Part shown: one piece after another, positions 19,544 to 27,805 of the stretch | How the letters are laid out: the number at the start of each line of letters is the position of its first letter | Position numbering within the stretch: the stretch's first letter is position 1 | Assembly (NCBI GenBank): GCA_014237395.1 | Contig: JABZFP010000032.1 | Span: 62,001 to 126,000, forward strand | DNA from: Desulfobacteraceae bacterium | GTDB taxonomy: Bacteria; Desulfobacterota; Desulfobacteria; Desulfobacterales; UBA5852 | Reading direction: 5' to 3' | DNA: 64,000 bases | Notes under the pieces: generated by a model | The model's database searches: none | What the model was told of the DNA's origin: nothing | Seen by the model: the letters and a program-made list of their open reading frames with translations, nothing else | Made by a program: the position numbers and the translations under genes

Positions 19544-20002
19544 ATGAACGACACCCGTATCCATATGATTCACGAACGGTTCCGGTCTGTTGTGGCGCTG
19601 GCTGTTCGACTGGAACAGACCCCGCGTTCGTTTGGCACGGATGAAAACCTTACCAGTTCGGAAATCCACCTGATCGAAATCATTGGCGACAACGCCGAAG
19701 CGCTCAGCGTGACCGACCTGTCAAAGGTTCTGGGGGTGACCAAAGGCGCTGTTTCGCAGAACCTGAAGCGAACTGAAAACAAAGGGCTTACGCTCAAAAT
19801 AGAGGATCCGCAAAACAGCTCGCGAGCCATCGTCAAGATGACCGCCAAAGGCAAAACCGCCTATTTTGCCCACAAGCATTGGCATGAGACGATGGACGGT
19901 GGCTTCAAAGAATTTTTTCTCAACCTAAAACCGGAGCGAATTGATTTCCTGATCGATTTCCTCGCCAAGCTGGAAACCTTCTTGAAAAAGGCGTTGATGT
20001 AA
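19544..20002 (+). CDS. MarR family transcriptional regulator
   Basis: A 152-residue winged-helix regulator. Helices around the recognition element read ALSVTDLSKVLGVTKGAVSQNLKRTENKGL, followed by a beta-wing with ALVKMT-like strands (RAIVKMTAKGKTAYF). Such dimers usually repress nearby genes and are released by small ligands. A SAM methyltransferase gene follows 48 bp downstream on the same strand and is the likely partner. There is no Shine-Dalgarno sequence, and the promoter seems to abut the start codon. Confidence 0.93.
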   Translation: MNDTRIHMIHERFRSVVALAVRLEQTPRSFGTDENLTSSEIHLIEIIGDNAEALSVTDLSKVLGVTKGAVSQNLKRTENKGLTLKIEDPQNSSRAIVKMTAKGKTAYFAHKHWHETMDGGFKEFFLNLKPERIDFLIDFLAKLETFLKKALM

Positions 20003-20050
20003 AAAAAATTATTATAAGAGTATAGCTACTAAACACATAGGAGGACAATA

Positions 20051-20626
20051 ATGGCGACCTTGACCGACGACGGAGCAGGGGGTGGGCGCGTCTGCCCGTA
20101 TCAAATGGCGTTCATGCTCGACAACTGGATGCGCCGGTTGTTCCAGAATCCTGTTAAATTGCTCGCGGACTATATTCGGGAAGGGAATACGGTCGTCGAT
20201 CTGGGATGTGGTCCGGGTTTTTTTACCATTGATATGGCGGAAATGGTGGGGTCTACCGGCCACGTCATTGCGGTTGACCTGCAGCCCGGCATGCTGGATC
20301 GCGTGAGGAAAAAAGCGTTTCGAAAGGGAGTGGCCGACCGGGTCATGTATCACCAATGTCGCGCGGATCATATCGGTCTGGAATGTACGGCCGATTTTAT
20401 GCTGGCCTTCTACATGGTTCACGAGACGCCCGATCCACGACGGTTTTTCGAGGAGACCCGGTCCATGTTGACGGCAGGGGGGAGACTGCTGGTGGTCGAA
20501 CCCAAAATGCATGTCAGCCAGGCATCATTCGAATCGATGGTGGCCGGCGCCGCCCGGGCCGGATTGGAACCCGTAGATCATCCCACGGGCAAGGGAGGGC
20601 GTGCGGTTCTCCTGGAAGGACGGTGA
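20051..20626 (+). CDS. Class I SAM-dependent methyltransferase
   Basis: A 191-residue cytosolic protein with methyltransferase motif I VVDLGCGPGFFTIDMA (about residues 50-65), an acidic motif II (VIAVDLQPGML) and the post-I region YMVHETPDP. The start follows AGGAGGACAATA. It appears coupled to the MarR-type gene. The fold resembles UbiE/arsenite-type small-molecule methyltransferases, but the Cys pattern of ArsM is absent. The substrate is unknown. Confidence 0.92.
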   Translation: MATLTDDGAGGGRVCPYQMAFMLDNWMRRLFQNPVKLLADYIREGNTVVDLGCGPGFFTIDMAEMVGSTGHVIAVDLQPGMLDRVRKKAFRKGVADRVMYHQCRADHIGLECTADFMLAFYMVHETPDPRRFFEETRSMLTAGGRLLVVEPKMHVSQASFESMVAGAARAGLEPVDHPTGKGGRAVLLEGR

Positions 20627-20662
20627 CACACCGCGATAACAAGTGGCATGGTCCCCGGTGGT

Positions 20663-21514
20663 TTAGTCGCTGGTTTTTGGGCCCTGCGTTTTCAGGCGGA
20701 TGCCCTGATCGCTGATCTCGATCAATCTTTTTTTGTACAGGCCGCCGATGGCCCGCTTAAATTCTTTTTTGCTCATGGAAAAAAGGTCCATGATGTTCTG
20801 GGGGCTGCTTTTATCATGGCAAGGGATGAACCCGCCGCTCTTTTTCAGTGCCGCCATGATGCGCTGGCCGGATCCGTCAATGGAGACATGGCCTGGTTTT
20901 TTAAGGGACAGGTCGATTTTGCCGTCTTTGCGGATATGGCGGATATAGCCCGGCCGCCGCTCGCCGATTTTGAGCGTTTCAAAGGTTTCACTGTGATAGA
21001 TCAGGCCCAGAAATTGATCGTCCACCACGGCCAGCGTGCCAAGCTTGGAGAACTGGTAGGTCATCAGCCGCACCTGCTGGCCCACGCTGAGGTCCGGGGG
21101 GGCTTTGCGACAATGCCGGGCAATCCGGGTGGAGCCGTAGACCCGATTGGTTTTTTTGTCCAGGAGCACCTTGACGACATACCGTTTCCCGACGTGCATG
21201 CGGGATTGCTGCTCGTTTTTGGGAATCAAGAGGTCCTTTTCCAGCCCCCAGTCCACAAAACAGCCGATCGGGGATGTGTCATTGACCCTGAGAAAGGCCA
21301 CGTCGCCGACAACGGCTTTGGGGTCCAAGGTCGTCGCCACCGGTCGATCTTCGGAATCGGTATAAACGAAAACGCGCAGGCTATCCCCGGGCCGCGTGTT
21401 TTTCGGAACATACTTGGCGGGCAGCAGGACTTCCTCTTCCTTGGGGTTCAGGTAGAGCCCGAAATCCACTTCTCTTTGCACCACGAGGGTATTGTAACGG
21501 CCGATATCCAGCAT
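20663..21514 (-). CDS. cvfB: S1-domain RNA-binding protein, CvfB/YitL family
   Basis: A 283-residue protein with consecutive S1-like OB domains and a C-terminal winged helix, as in CvfB. Recognisable blocks are GLYLNPKEEEVLLP, GDVAFLRVNDTSPIGCFVDWGLEKDLLIP (S1 core) and the helix-rich C-terminus with FSMSKKEFKRAIGGLYKKRLIEI. CvfB binds RNA and affects virulence and stress gene expression in Gram-positives; its role in Gram-negatives is less clear. It is convergent with the methyltransferase gene. Confidence 0.92.
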   Translation of the reverse strand: MLDIGRYNTLVVQREVDFGLYLNPKEEEVLLPAKYVPKNTRPGDSLRVFVYTDSEDRPVATTLDPKAVVGDVAFLRVNDTSPIGCFVDWGLEKDLLIPKNEQQSRMHVGKRYVVKVLLDKKTNRVYGSTRIARHCRKAPPDLSVGQQVRLMTYQFSKLGTLAVVDDQFLGLIYHSETFETLKIGERRPGYIRHIRKDGKIDLSLKKPGHVSIDGSGQRIMAALKKSGGFIPCHDKSSPQNIMDLFSMSKKEFKRAIGGLYKKRLIEISDQGIRLKTQGPKTSD

Positions 21515-21734
21515 GAACCATTTTCCTTTTTACAGACGGGCAGCCCGTCGATGATCGATAGGGTCGGTGGGGTTGAGCGTGACCACCAAACCAGTGGCCT
21601 GCAAGGTAACGCCTGTGGTATAGGCAAGTCAAAGCAATCTTTGGATGGACTTCCCGCCCGGCGTACGATTGTGATTGTTTCTAAAGGGTTGGGCGTGCGG
21701 GCGGCCATCATTTTTTCCAGGAACGCGGATCGCT

Positions 21735-22412
21735 ATGGCCGTTATGCTGATTGTTGCCATTCTTGTCGTTCTATTCGGCCCCTACGGCTGGGCCCGGATG
21801 GTCCTGAACCGCTACAACCGGGAGGCCTATTTTTCCGGCAACGGGTTCGATCTGGCCCGCTTGCTTCTCGACCGTCTCGAGCTGCCCCATGTGAAGGTCG
21901 TGGAAACACAAGGGGGGGATCATTACGACCCGGAAAAGAAGGTGGTCGGGCTGACCCGTGCACGCTGTGGTGAAAAAACGCTTACCGCCGTGGTCGTGGC
22001 GGCGCACGAAGTCGGCCATGCCCTCCAGGATGCCCAGCATTATCGGCCCCTTCGGGCCCGGACACGGTTGGTGCGCCTGGCGGCGCGCATGGAAAGGATC
22101 GGAGCCGGCATCATGATGGCGGTGCCGGTCATCGCCCTGATCACCCGGGTTCCGGCGACGGGCTTCCTGATCTTCCTGGGTGGCCTGGGAACCCTGTGCA
22201 TCCCTTTGGGAGTTCACTTGCTCACCCTGCCCGCCGAACTCGATGCCAGCTTCAAACGAGCGTTGCCGTTGCTGGTGGACGGTCCCTATATCCCCCGCGA
22301 GGATGTACCGGCGGCCCGGAAAATTCTGGTGGCCTGCGCCCTGACCTATGTGGCCAGTGCCTTGATGGGGCTGTTGAATGTCTGGCGATGGATTCGGGTG
22401 CTGAGACGATGA
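21735..22412 (+). CDS. Membrane-bound neutral zinc metallopeptidase (Zn_peptidase_2/YugP family)
   Basis: A protein of 225 residues. An N-terminal membrane span (about 1-18) precedes a domain with the zinc/catalytic motif HEVGH near residue 90 (AAHEVGHALQD). Two further hydrophobic segments lie around 130-165, and one ends the protein. YugP-like peptidases have no established substrate. The start at 21735 (MAVMLIVAIL) best fits the membrane helix. The upstream site AGGAACGCGGATCGCT is weak, and a TTG further up is possible. Confidence 0.88.
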   Translation: MAVMLIVAILVVLFGPYGWARMVLNRYNREAYFSGNGFDLARLLLDRLELPHVKVVETQGGDHYDPEKKVVGLTRARCGEKTLTAVVVAAHEVGHALQDAQHYRPLRARTRLVRLAARMERIGAGIMMAVPVIALITRVPATGFLIFLGGLGTLCIPLGVHLLTLPAELDASFKRALPLLVDGPYIPREDVPAARKILVACALTYVASALMGLLNVWRWIRVLRR

Positions 22413-22485
22413 CACCAGATCATCCACGGTGACCGATGGATCGCGGTGCTTGAAAAATGATGTGACCCAAAAAAGGAGGGAAATC

Positions 22486-23916
22486 GTGTCTAACCCATAT
22501 CAGGTGGTGGTGGCTGGTGCCGGACCAGGGGGAACCCTATTGGCGCGCGATCTGGCCCGGGCCGGCGTCAAGGTCGCCGTCTATGAAGCCGGGTTTGAAG
22601 CGGAGTCGGGCCATAACTGGTCCGATGCCGTTGAAAAAAGCGCCCTGGCCGCCGCCGGTTTTGCGCTGCCGGCGATAGGACCGGACGGCTACGAGGGCCC
22701 GCTGGTGAAAAAGGACGAACGGGATGACAACCTGTTCGAACCGCATGTTATGAACCGGCTTCAAATCTGGGCCCCGGACCTTTCCGGCAAAACCCGTACC
22801 GATGTCGATTTTCGCTATATCACCACCGATCGTATCGTGTTGAACCGCATGCTGCGGCAGCAGGCGGTCGCGGCCGGTGCGCATATCTTTTACAACCATC
22901 GCGCCGACGGTCTCGTGGGAATCACCGATGCCCCACTGGGCGGCATTCGCATCAGCGGGCTGCGGGTGACCGACCGGCATCATGAGCAGACAAGCGAAGT
23001 CCCGGCGGCGGTCACGGTGGATGCCACCGGCTATCGCGCTTTGCTGCGCACCGGGTTAACGGCGGCCACAACCATCAATCGCCCCTTTACCAAAGGGGAT
23101 CTGGCCGCTGTTTACCGCACGGTGCGGCAATTGGATGTCAGCAAAGCCGCAGATGACAACCTTACGGACCATTACCGCTATGGCGCCTACCGGGGCTATT
23201 TCTGGACCCACAGGCATCATGCCGACGTGATCGACGTGGGCGGCGGGGTCAAGGAAGCGCCGGATCGCGTCAATCCCCGTGATATCGTGAATGACATGAT
23301 CCGGCAGCGGCCGTCCATTACCGCAACGGAACTGCGCGGGGGCGGCGGCACGGTGCTGGTGGGGCGGTCGCCCTATACATTGGCGGCATCCGGATTCCTG
23401 TCGGTCGGCGACGCGGCCGGCCAGGTGATCCCCACCACGGGTTGCGGGGTGGGCGGGGCTATGGTCGGCGCCATGCTGGCCGCCCGCACGATCATTGAAG
23501 CCCTGGAACACGGCACCACCGGCATCGATGGGCTCTGGGCGTATAACCGCCTGTGGTTCGGTGGGCCGGGCCGGGGAAACCATTTTGCGGCCCTGGCGGC
23601 CTTGAAAGAGATCCTTCAGGATCTGAGCCACACCGAACTGGCCTTCCTGATGCGCCGGGATATTTTGAGCGGCGACATGCTGACACCGTCCATCAACGGC
23701 ATTTTCGAGGCGCCGGATCTCAAAACGACCCTCAAGACCCTGATGCGGGGTATGTCTCGGCCGGGCCTGCTCCTGCAGTTGAACCGGGCCACGACCATGG
23801 GGAAGAAGATTTTCCGTCACTACTGCCTCTACCCCGCCGTATGGGATGAAAAAACCTTTGCCGCGTGGGTTGAAAAAGCGGACGCCCTGTTCAGGCGCAT
23901 CGTTCCCGCGGATTGA
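22486..23916 (+). CDS. Geranylgeranyl-reductase-family FAD-dependent oxidoreductase
   Basis: A 476-residue flavoprotein. The N-terminal dinucleotide fold (VVVAGAGPGGTLLARDLARAG, then YEAG) is followed by the second FAD motif GFLSVGDAAGQVIPTTGCGVGGAM, characteristic of the geranylgeranyl reductase and digeranylgeranylglycerophospholipid reductase family, which saturates isoprenoid chains. A GTG start at 22486 is chosen because AAGGAGGGAAATC precedes it; an ATG 57 bp upstream would lack a site. It may reduce a menaquinone or other polyprenyl chain, but the substrate is not readable. Confidence 0.9.
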   Translation: MSNPYQVVVAGAGPGGTLLARDLARAGVKVAVYEAGFEAESGHNWSDAVEKSALAAAGFALPAIGPDGYEGPLVKKDERDDNLFEPHVMNRLQIWAPDLSGKTRTDVDFRYITTDRIVLNRMLRQQAVAAGAHIFYNHRADGLVGITDAPLGGIRISGLRVTDRHHEQTSEVPAAVTVDATGYRALLRTGLTAATTINRPFTKGDLAAVYRTVRQLDVSKAADDNLTDHYRYGAYRGYFWTHRHHADVIDVGGGVKEAPDRVNPRDIVNDMIRQRPSITATELRGGGGTVLVGRSPYTLAASGFLSVGDAAGQVIPTTGCGVGGAMVGAMLAARTIIEALEHGTTGIDGLWAYNRLWFGGPGRGNHFAALAALKEILQDLSHTELAFLMRRDILSGDMLTPSINGIFEAPDLKTTLKTLMRGMSRPGLLLQLNRATTMGKKIFRHYCLYPAVWDEKTFAAWVEKADALFRRIVPAD

Positions 23917-23945
23917 TTTTCGGCGATGGTATGTGGGGAATGTCG

Positions 23946-24569
23946 TCAAACCGGCGTGTGCAGCGTTTGCGTCAGTGTCCCGGCCAGCAATGTTCCGCCA
24001 ATGGCCATGCATTCCATGTCGAGAAAGGTTTCGGCGGATTGGGGAAACAAGATCGCACACTGTGCTGGGAATTCACTGTCTTTGTCATTGAAACGCAAAA
24101 GAACGGGGATGCGCGGCAGGAAATCAAATGCCAGGGAAACATCGTACGACGACCCGTCTTCGAAGGCCTTCCCTCCCAACCGTTGGCAAGCGTCCACAAG
24201 TCTTCCGGTGTTGCCGGCAAAGGCGGTTTCGATGATCTTCTGGGTATTGGCCGTGAAATAACCGACCAATGGCCCGGCGTTGCGAAATTCGCGGTAAGTC
24301 ATCCAGTCGCCGGCCGGCGGCACGGTTTCCGGACATTGTAATATATAGCAGCACAGGACGACACTGATGGCAAAGTTGGTCTGGCCGCCGTGGGCATCGC
24401 GGACACCGTCCCGCGATATGGTGTAAGGCCTTCCGTATAGCGGGATTACGAGCGAGTCCGCTGCCACGGCAGCGCCCAGGCGACCGGCCCGGGACAGTAA
24501 ATCAATGGCGGCCAGCTGGTCCAGGTATTTCTGATAGGTCGTTTCGAAAACGGCGGATTTTTCCGACAT
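23946..24569 (-). CDS. DUF3786 domain-containing protein
   Basis: A 207-residue soluble protein of the DUF3786 family found mainly in anaerobes, often near corrinoid or CO-dehydrogenase genes. Recognisable blocks include VIPLYGRPYTIS, WMTYREFRNAGPLVGYF and the C-terminal LPRIPVLLRFNDKDSEFPAQCAILF. The start follows AGAGGAACAGC. The family is uncharacterised. It is convergent with the flavoprotein gene and followed on the same strand by a short coiled-coil protein. Confidence 0.88.
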   Translation of the reverse strand: MSEKSAVFETTYQKYLDQLAAIDLLSRAGRLGAAVAADSLVIPLYGRPYTISRDGVRDAHGGQTNFAISVVLCCYILQCPETVPPAGDWMTYREFRNAGPLVGYFTANTQKIIETAFAGNTGRLVDACQRLGGKAFEDGSSYDVSLAFDFLPRIPVLLRFNDKDSEFPAQCAILFPQSAETFLDMECMAIGGTLLAGTLTQTLHTPV

Positions 24570-24601
24570 GCTGTTCCTCTGGTTTCTTGGATGCCACGCG
24601 C

Positions 24602-24787
24602 CTACGATCGCCCTGCATTTTTCAACGCGGCGATCTGTTGCATGACGGAATCGTATTCATCTTCCAGGTCCAGGAGCATGTGCATGACCGGGGGCTTGAC
24701 CGAGTGGGCCGGCAGCCGACGTCGGGCTTCTGCGATCTCGGCTTCGAGTTCTTTGAGCCGTCTCTGGAGTTCCGGGAGCGTTTTCAT
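24602..24787 (-). CDS. Short coiled-coil protein (61 aa)
   Basis: Two helices flank a LPAHSVKPPV turn: MKTLPELQRRLKELEAEIAE and LLDLEDEYDSVMQQIAALK. I recall similar small proteins with an xPAHSVxPxM linker in other bacteria, always without known function. The start at 24787 is favoured by GAGAGGAAAAAGGC upstream. The gene sits in the same direction as the DUF3786 and Cys-rich genes. Confidence 0.75.
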   Translation of the reverse strand: MKTLPELQRRLKELEAEIAEARRRLPAHSVKPPVMHMLLDLEDEYDSVMQQIAALKNAGRS

Positions 24788-24866
24788 GCCTTTTTCCTCT
24801 CGCTGTCCATCGGGTTTTGGCTTTAAACGAAATCGCCGGTCCAGATGACTGTGATGCCAAGTGCGG

Positions 24867-25109
24867 TCAGTAGTCGATGCCGGCCGGCATGACATGTTGC
24901 GCCGAATGCGCATGACACGGTGTTACGGCATACACCATCCGGCATTCCGGGCATTGGGTCACCATGGTTTCCATGGCAAACCCTTGTTGGCATAGAACAC
25001 ACGCTAAATTGAGGGGAACAGTCAAGGGGACGGTATCGTATCCCATCATGCGAACTTTGTCGGCCACCTGCTGTCCGTTCTGAAATTGACCGGAGCATCC
25101 TTCATGCAT
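24867..25109 (-). CDS. Cys/His-rich small protein (80 aa), probable metal binder
   Basis: Contains CVLCQQG (about residue 37-43), CPECRMVY (53-60) and a C-terminal CHAHSAQHVMPAGIDY. The first two CxxC pairs look like a zinc ribbon. The start follows GGGAGGACCAACCG. I recall deltaproteobacterial relatives ending in CHAHxxxxVxxAGIDY, without known role. Confidence 0.75.
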   Translation of the reverse strand: MHEGCSGQFQNGQQVADKVRMMGYDTVPLTVPLNLACVLCQQGFAMETMVTQCPECRMVYAVTPCHAHSAQHVMPAGIDY

Positions 25110-25398
25110 CGGTTGGTCCTCCCATTCGTCGGTTAATGCGGATTAAAGTATCTGAATTGAAATAAGGCAAGGCCTTACATCACACCTTTGTCGGATCTTA
25201 TCGTGATCTACTACCACGCGATGTGACCTGGAATCATTGCGCTAAGTCAATTCTGGTCCATTGGGGTTCTGTCTTTTTGATGGTGGACATGCTAATTATG
25301 ATTTACTAAACTTCCTGAATTCTGAGTCGATACGACGAATGAACGATAAGGTTGTTCCCCCCGAACAATCATCACTGTCGCGAAGGTGAGGCCTGTTT

Positions 25399-26400
25399 TT
25401 GGACCATTTGAAACAATCCATCATATCGATCGTTCTGTTCATCGCGCTTCTGGCCATTGGATCGTGGGGCTACATGGCCATCGAAGGCTGGGATTTTTTC
25501 GACGCTCTTTATATGACGGTCATCACCATTGCGACGGTGGGTTATGGCGAAGTCCATATTGTCAGTCCCACCGGACGCATGTTTACATTGGTTCTGATAT
25601 TTTTGGGGGTCGGCTTTTTCCTGTATGTGGTGGGTAATTTTATCCAGTTTCTGGTGGAAGGACGTATTCGCTACGTCCTGGGGAGACGTAAATTGGATCG
25701 GCAAATCAACAAGTTGAAAAATCACTATATCATATGTGGCTATGGGCGCATGGGGAGGGCATTGGCCCGTTTTCTGATCCAGCGCTATCTGGACGTGGTG
25801 GTCATCGAACAGAACCAGGCCCGCACACCGGTCATGGATGAGGACGGGATTCTCTATCTGGTGGGGGCGGCCACGGATGAATCACTGCTGATCCGCGCCG
25901 GTATCGAGCGTGCCCGCGGCCTGATCACGGTGGTCGGCAGCGACGCCGACAATGTGTTCCTGGTCCTGCTGGCCCGCCAGATGAACCCCGATATTTTTAT
26001 CGTGGCCCGGGCCGTCATGAATTCGGCCAAACGCACCCTGACGGCCGCCGGTGCCAACAAGGTCGTCTCGCCCTACGATCTTGGCGCGCGACGCATGGCG
26101 CATGCCATTTTACGCCCCACCGTGATCGAATTTCTCGAAATGGCTTTTGCCGACGAGAATGTCGACGTGGAAGTCGAGGAACTCACCATCAAGCCGAGTT
26201 CCCCGGTCGTTCACCGAACCCTTTACGAATCCGAGATTCGCCCGAAATTCGGGGTGATCATCATCTCGATCAAAAAAGGTGATGGCCAGATGGTGTTCAA
26301 TCCCGACGCCGATACCCTTTTGGAAAGCGAGGACACCTTGGTGGTGGTGGGTGGCGCCGCCAATATCAAAGGGCTGGAGAAGCTATTGGCACCCCTATAG
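25399..26400 (+). CDS. Kch-like potassium channel with RCK domain
   Basis: A 333-residue two-span potassium channel. TM1 lies about 8-25, the selectivity filter TVGYGE at 46-51, and TM2 about 58-80. The cytosolic RCK N-domain (about 113-235) has the nucleotide-binding CGYGRMGRALA, and a TrkA-C domain (about 250-333) carries EFLEMAF and VVVGGAANIKGLEKL. It would set potassium flux in response to NAD(H) or a similar ligand. A TTG start is used because AGGTGAGGCC lies upstream and every in-frame ATG would remove TM1. Confidence 0.93.
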   Translation: MDHLKQSIISIVLFIALLAIGSWGYMAIEGWDFFDALYMTVITIATVGYGEVHIVSPTGRMFTLVLIFLGVGFFLYVVGNFIQFLVEGRIRYVLGRRKLDRQINKLKNHYIICGYGRMGRALARFLIQRYLDVVVIEQNQARTPVMDEDGILYLVGAATDESLLIRAGIERARGLITVVGSDADNVFLVLLARQMNPDIFIVARAVMNSAKRTLTAAGANKVVSPYDLGARRMAHAILRPTVIEFLEMAFADENVDVEVEELTIKPSSPVVHRTLYESEIRPKFGVIIISIKKGDGQMVFNPDADTLLESEDTLVVVGGAANIKGLEKLLAPL

Positions 26401-26454
26401 GCCTTGACCGTAAAGTGATCTCCGGCGTAGCTCTCCGCCCCGATTGGAGCCGGC

Positions 26455-26748
26455 ATGACCTTCGAAGCGTTCATCGAACACATTGCGCAGAACGATGCGC
26501 CCGATTCCGATTTTTCCGCAACACTGACATCACTCTGGTGGGATCGCAAAGGGGATTGGGATCGTGCCCATTCCATCGCCCAGGATATCCCGACGACCCA
26601 AGGCAGCGCCGTGCATGCCTATCTGCACCGTGAGGAAGGCGTCTTGTGGAACGCGGATTACTGGTATCGTCGCGCCGGCCGGCCGCGGCCGGAAATTTCT
26701 CTTGCGGCCGAATGGGAAGCCCTGGTCCGAGAGATGTTGACGGGTTAA
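26455..26748 (+). CDS. Conserved hypothetical protein (97 aa)
   Basis: A Trp-rich cytosolic protein with LTSLWWDRKGDWDRAH, VHAYLHREEG and NADYWYRRAGRP. I recall the same pattern (GDWDxAH, AYLHRxEG, WYRRAGRP) in a conserved family from alphaproteobacteria and other phyla, without known function. The start follows TTGGAGCCGGC. It sits 54 bp after the potassium channel gene. Confidence 0.8.
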   Translation: MTFEAFIEHIAQNDAPDSDFSATLTSLWWDRKGDWDRAHSIAQDIPTTQGSAVHAYLHREEGVLWNADYWYRRAGRPRPEISLAAEWEALVREMLTG

Positions 26749-26850
26749 TGTCGGTATCTGGCCGGGTGATGGTGGGCGGCATGGGCTTTCCATGCGCGCC
26801 ATTGCGGTCGATGGTGTCGACCACGAATAGTAAACGTTAGAGAAATAGAT

Positions 26851-27684
26851 GTGTCCGCAACGGTTGACGGTGAAAATGGCTCGGCGGTTTATCTCTGCCA
26901 GGTGAGTGAGCGGGTATCCTGCGGGGCCTGCTGCGGGTTATACAATGTGGCGGATCTTTCCCGGGATGCCCTTGAAGACCGGCTGACCCGGCGCACGGAG
27001 CGCTTTGCCGCGATCGCCCGAACCGAAGACGGCATCGAAAAGTTCCGTCGTGAAATAGAAGGGTGGACCCCGGAAGACAGGCCTTTCCCGCGATTTCATC
27101 ATTGCCCTTTTCTGGGATTGATCGGTGAAACCCGCGGCCGTGTAGGATGTCTCCTCCATCCGGCCGCCCCCGGAAATAACGGCCATGATTGGCGCTTTAT
27201 GAGCTACTATGGTGCCAAAGCCTGCCGATCTTATTTCTGCCCCAGCACACACGCATTGCCCGCACGATACTTGCACATCCTCCGGGCAACATGGGACGAT
27301 TGGTATGTCTACGGCTTGATTATTACCGAGCATCGCTTGTTGAACGCCGTATTCACCTTGCTGGAAAACCGCGTTGCCCGCCCGGTGGTACCGGACGATT
27401 TCCCGGCGCATTCGGGAGCATCCCGCTGCCTGCGGGAATTGCTCGCGTTGAAATTGTGCTGGCCCTATCGACGTGCCGGATCGCCCGGGCCATGCCACTT
27501 CCTGTTTGATAACGGGCTTTACCCCCGCAAAGAGGTCCAATGGCCGGTGACCGCCAGACCGGATGCGCACGACGGCATCATCTTTCGGGAACTGGAATCC
27601 TTTTTCGGGTCGAAAATGGATGTGGTTCAAGCGACAGAGCTGTTGGATAACGTGTTCGAGAGACTTTCCGATGTGCTCTTGTAA
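26851..27684 (+). CDS. Cys-cluster protein, YkgJ-like (paralogue 1)
   Basis: A 277-residue cytosolic protein with an N-terminal metal-site motif SCGACCGLYNV (about 24-34), then FHHCPFLGLIG, VGCLLHP and ACRSYFCPST. The Cys pattern resembles the YkgJ/UPF0153 zinc- or iron-binding cluster, extended here by a long helical C-terminus (DDWYVYGLIITEHRLLNAVF, then WPYRR). A GTG start is used (GAGAAATAGAT upstream, modest). A clear paralogue lies at about 43.3-44.2 kb on the other strand with every Cys block conserved. The function is unknown. Confidence 0.8.
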   Translation: MSATVDGENGSAVYLCQVSERVSCGACCGLYNVADLSRDALEDRLTRRTERFAAIARTEDGIEKFRREIEGWTPEDRPFPRFHHCPFLGLIGETRGRVGCLLHPAAPGNNGHDWRFMSYYGAKACRSYFCPSTHALPARYLHILRATWDDWYVYGLIITEHRLLNAVFTLLENRVARPVVPDDFPAHSGASRCLRELLALKLCWPYRRAGSPGPCHFLFDNGLYPRKEVQWPVTARPDAHDGIIFRELESFFGSKMDVVQATELLDNVFERLSDVLL

Positions 27685-27805
27685 CGGCCGATCATAAACC
27701 ATACTTGATCCGAATCGGAATAGGGTGTTAAGTGCCGGCTTTCGTAGACGCAACGGTTGATGATCCCCGCAAGTTTATTTGCCCGAGAAAAGGATGGCCG
27801 CATCG

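Noticed and set aside
20648..21973. A 441-residue open frame overlapping cvfB and the zinc-peptidase start on the opposite or shifted frame
   Set aside because: It crosses two well-supported genes and carries no domain signature.
25110..25398. A hidden RNA gene in the 289-bp gap before the potassium channel
   Set aside because: No stable extended fold, terminator or known RNA motif could be recognised by eye, so nothing was annotated.
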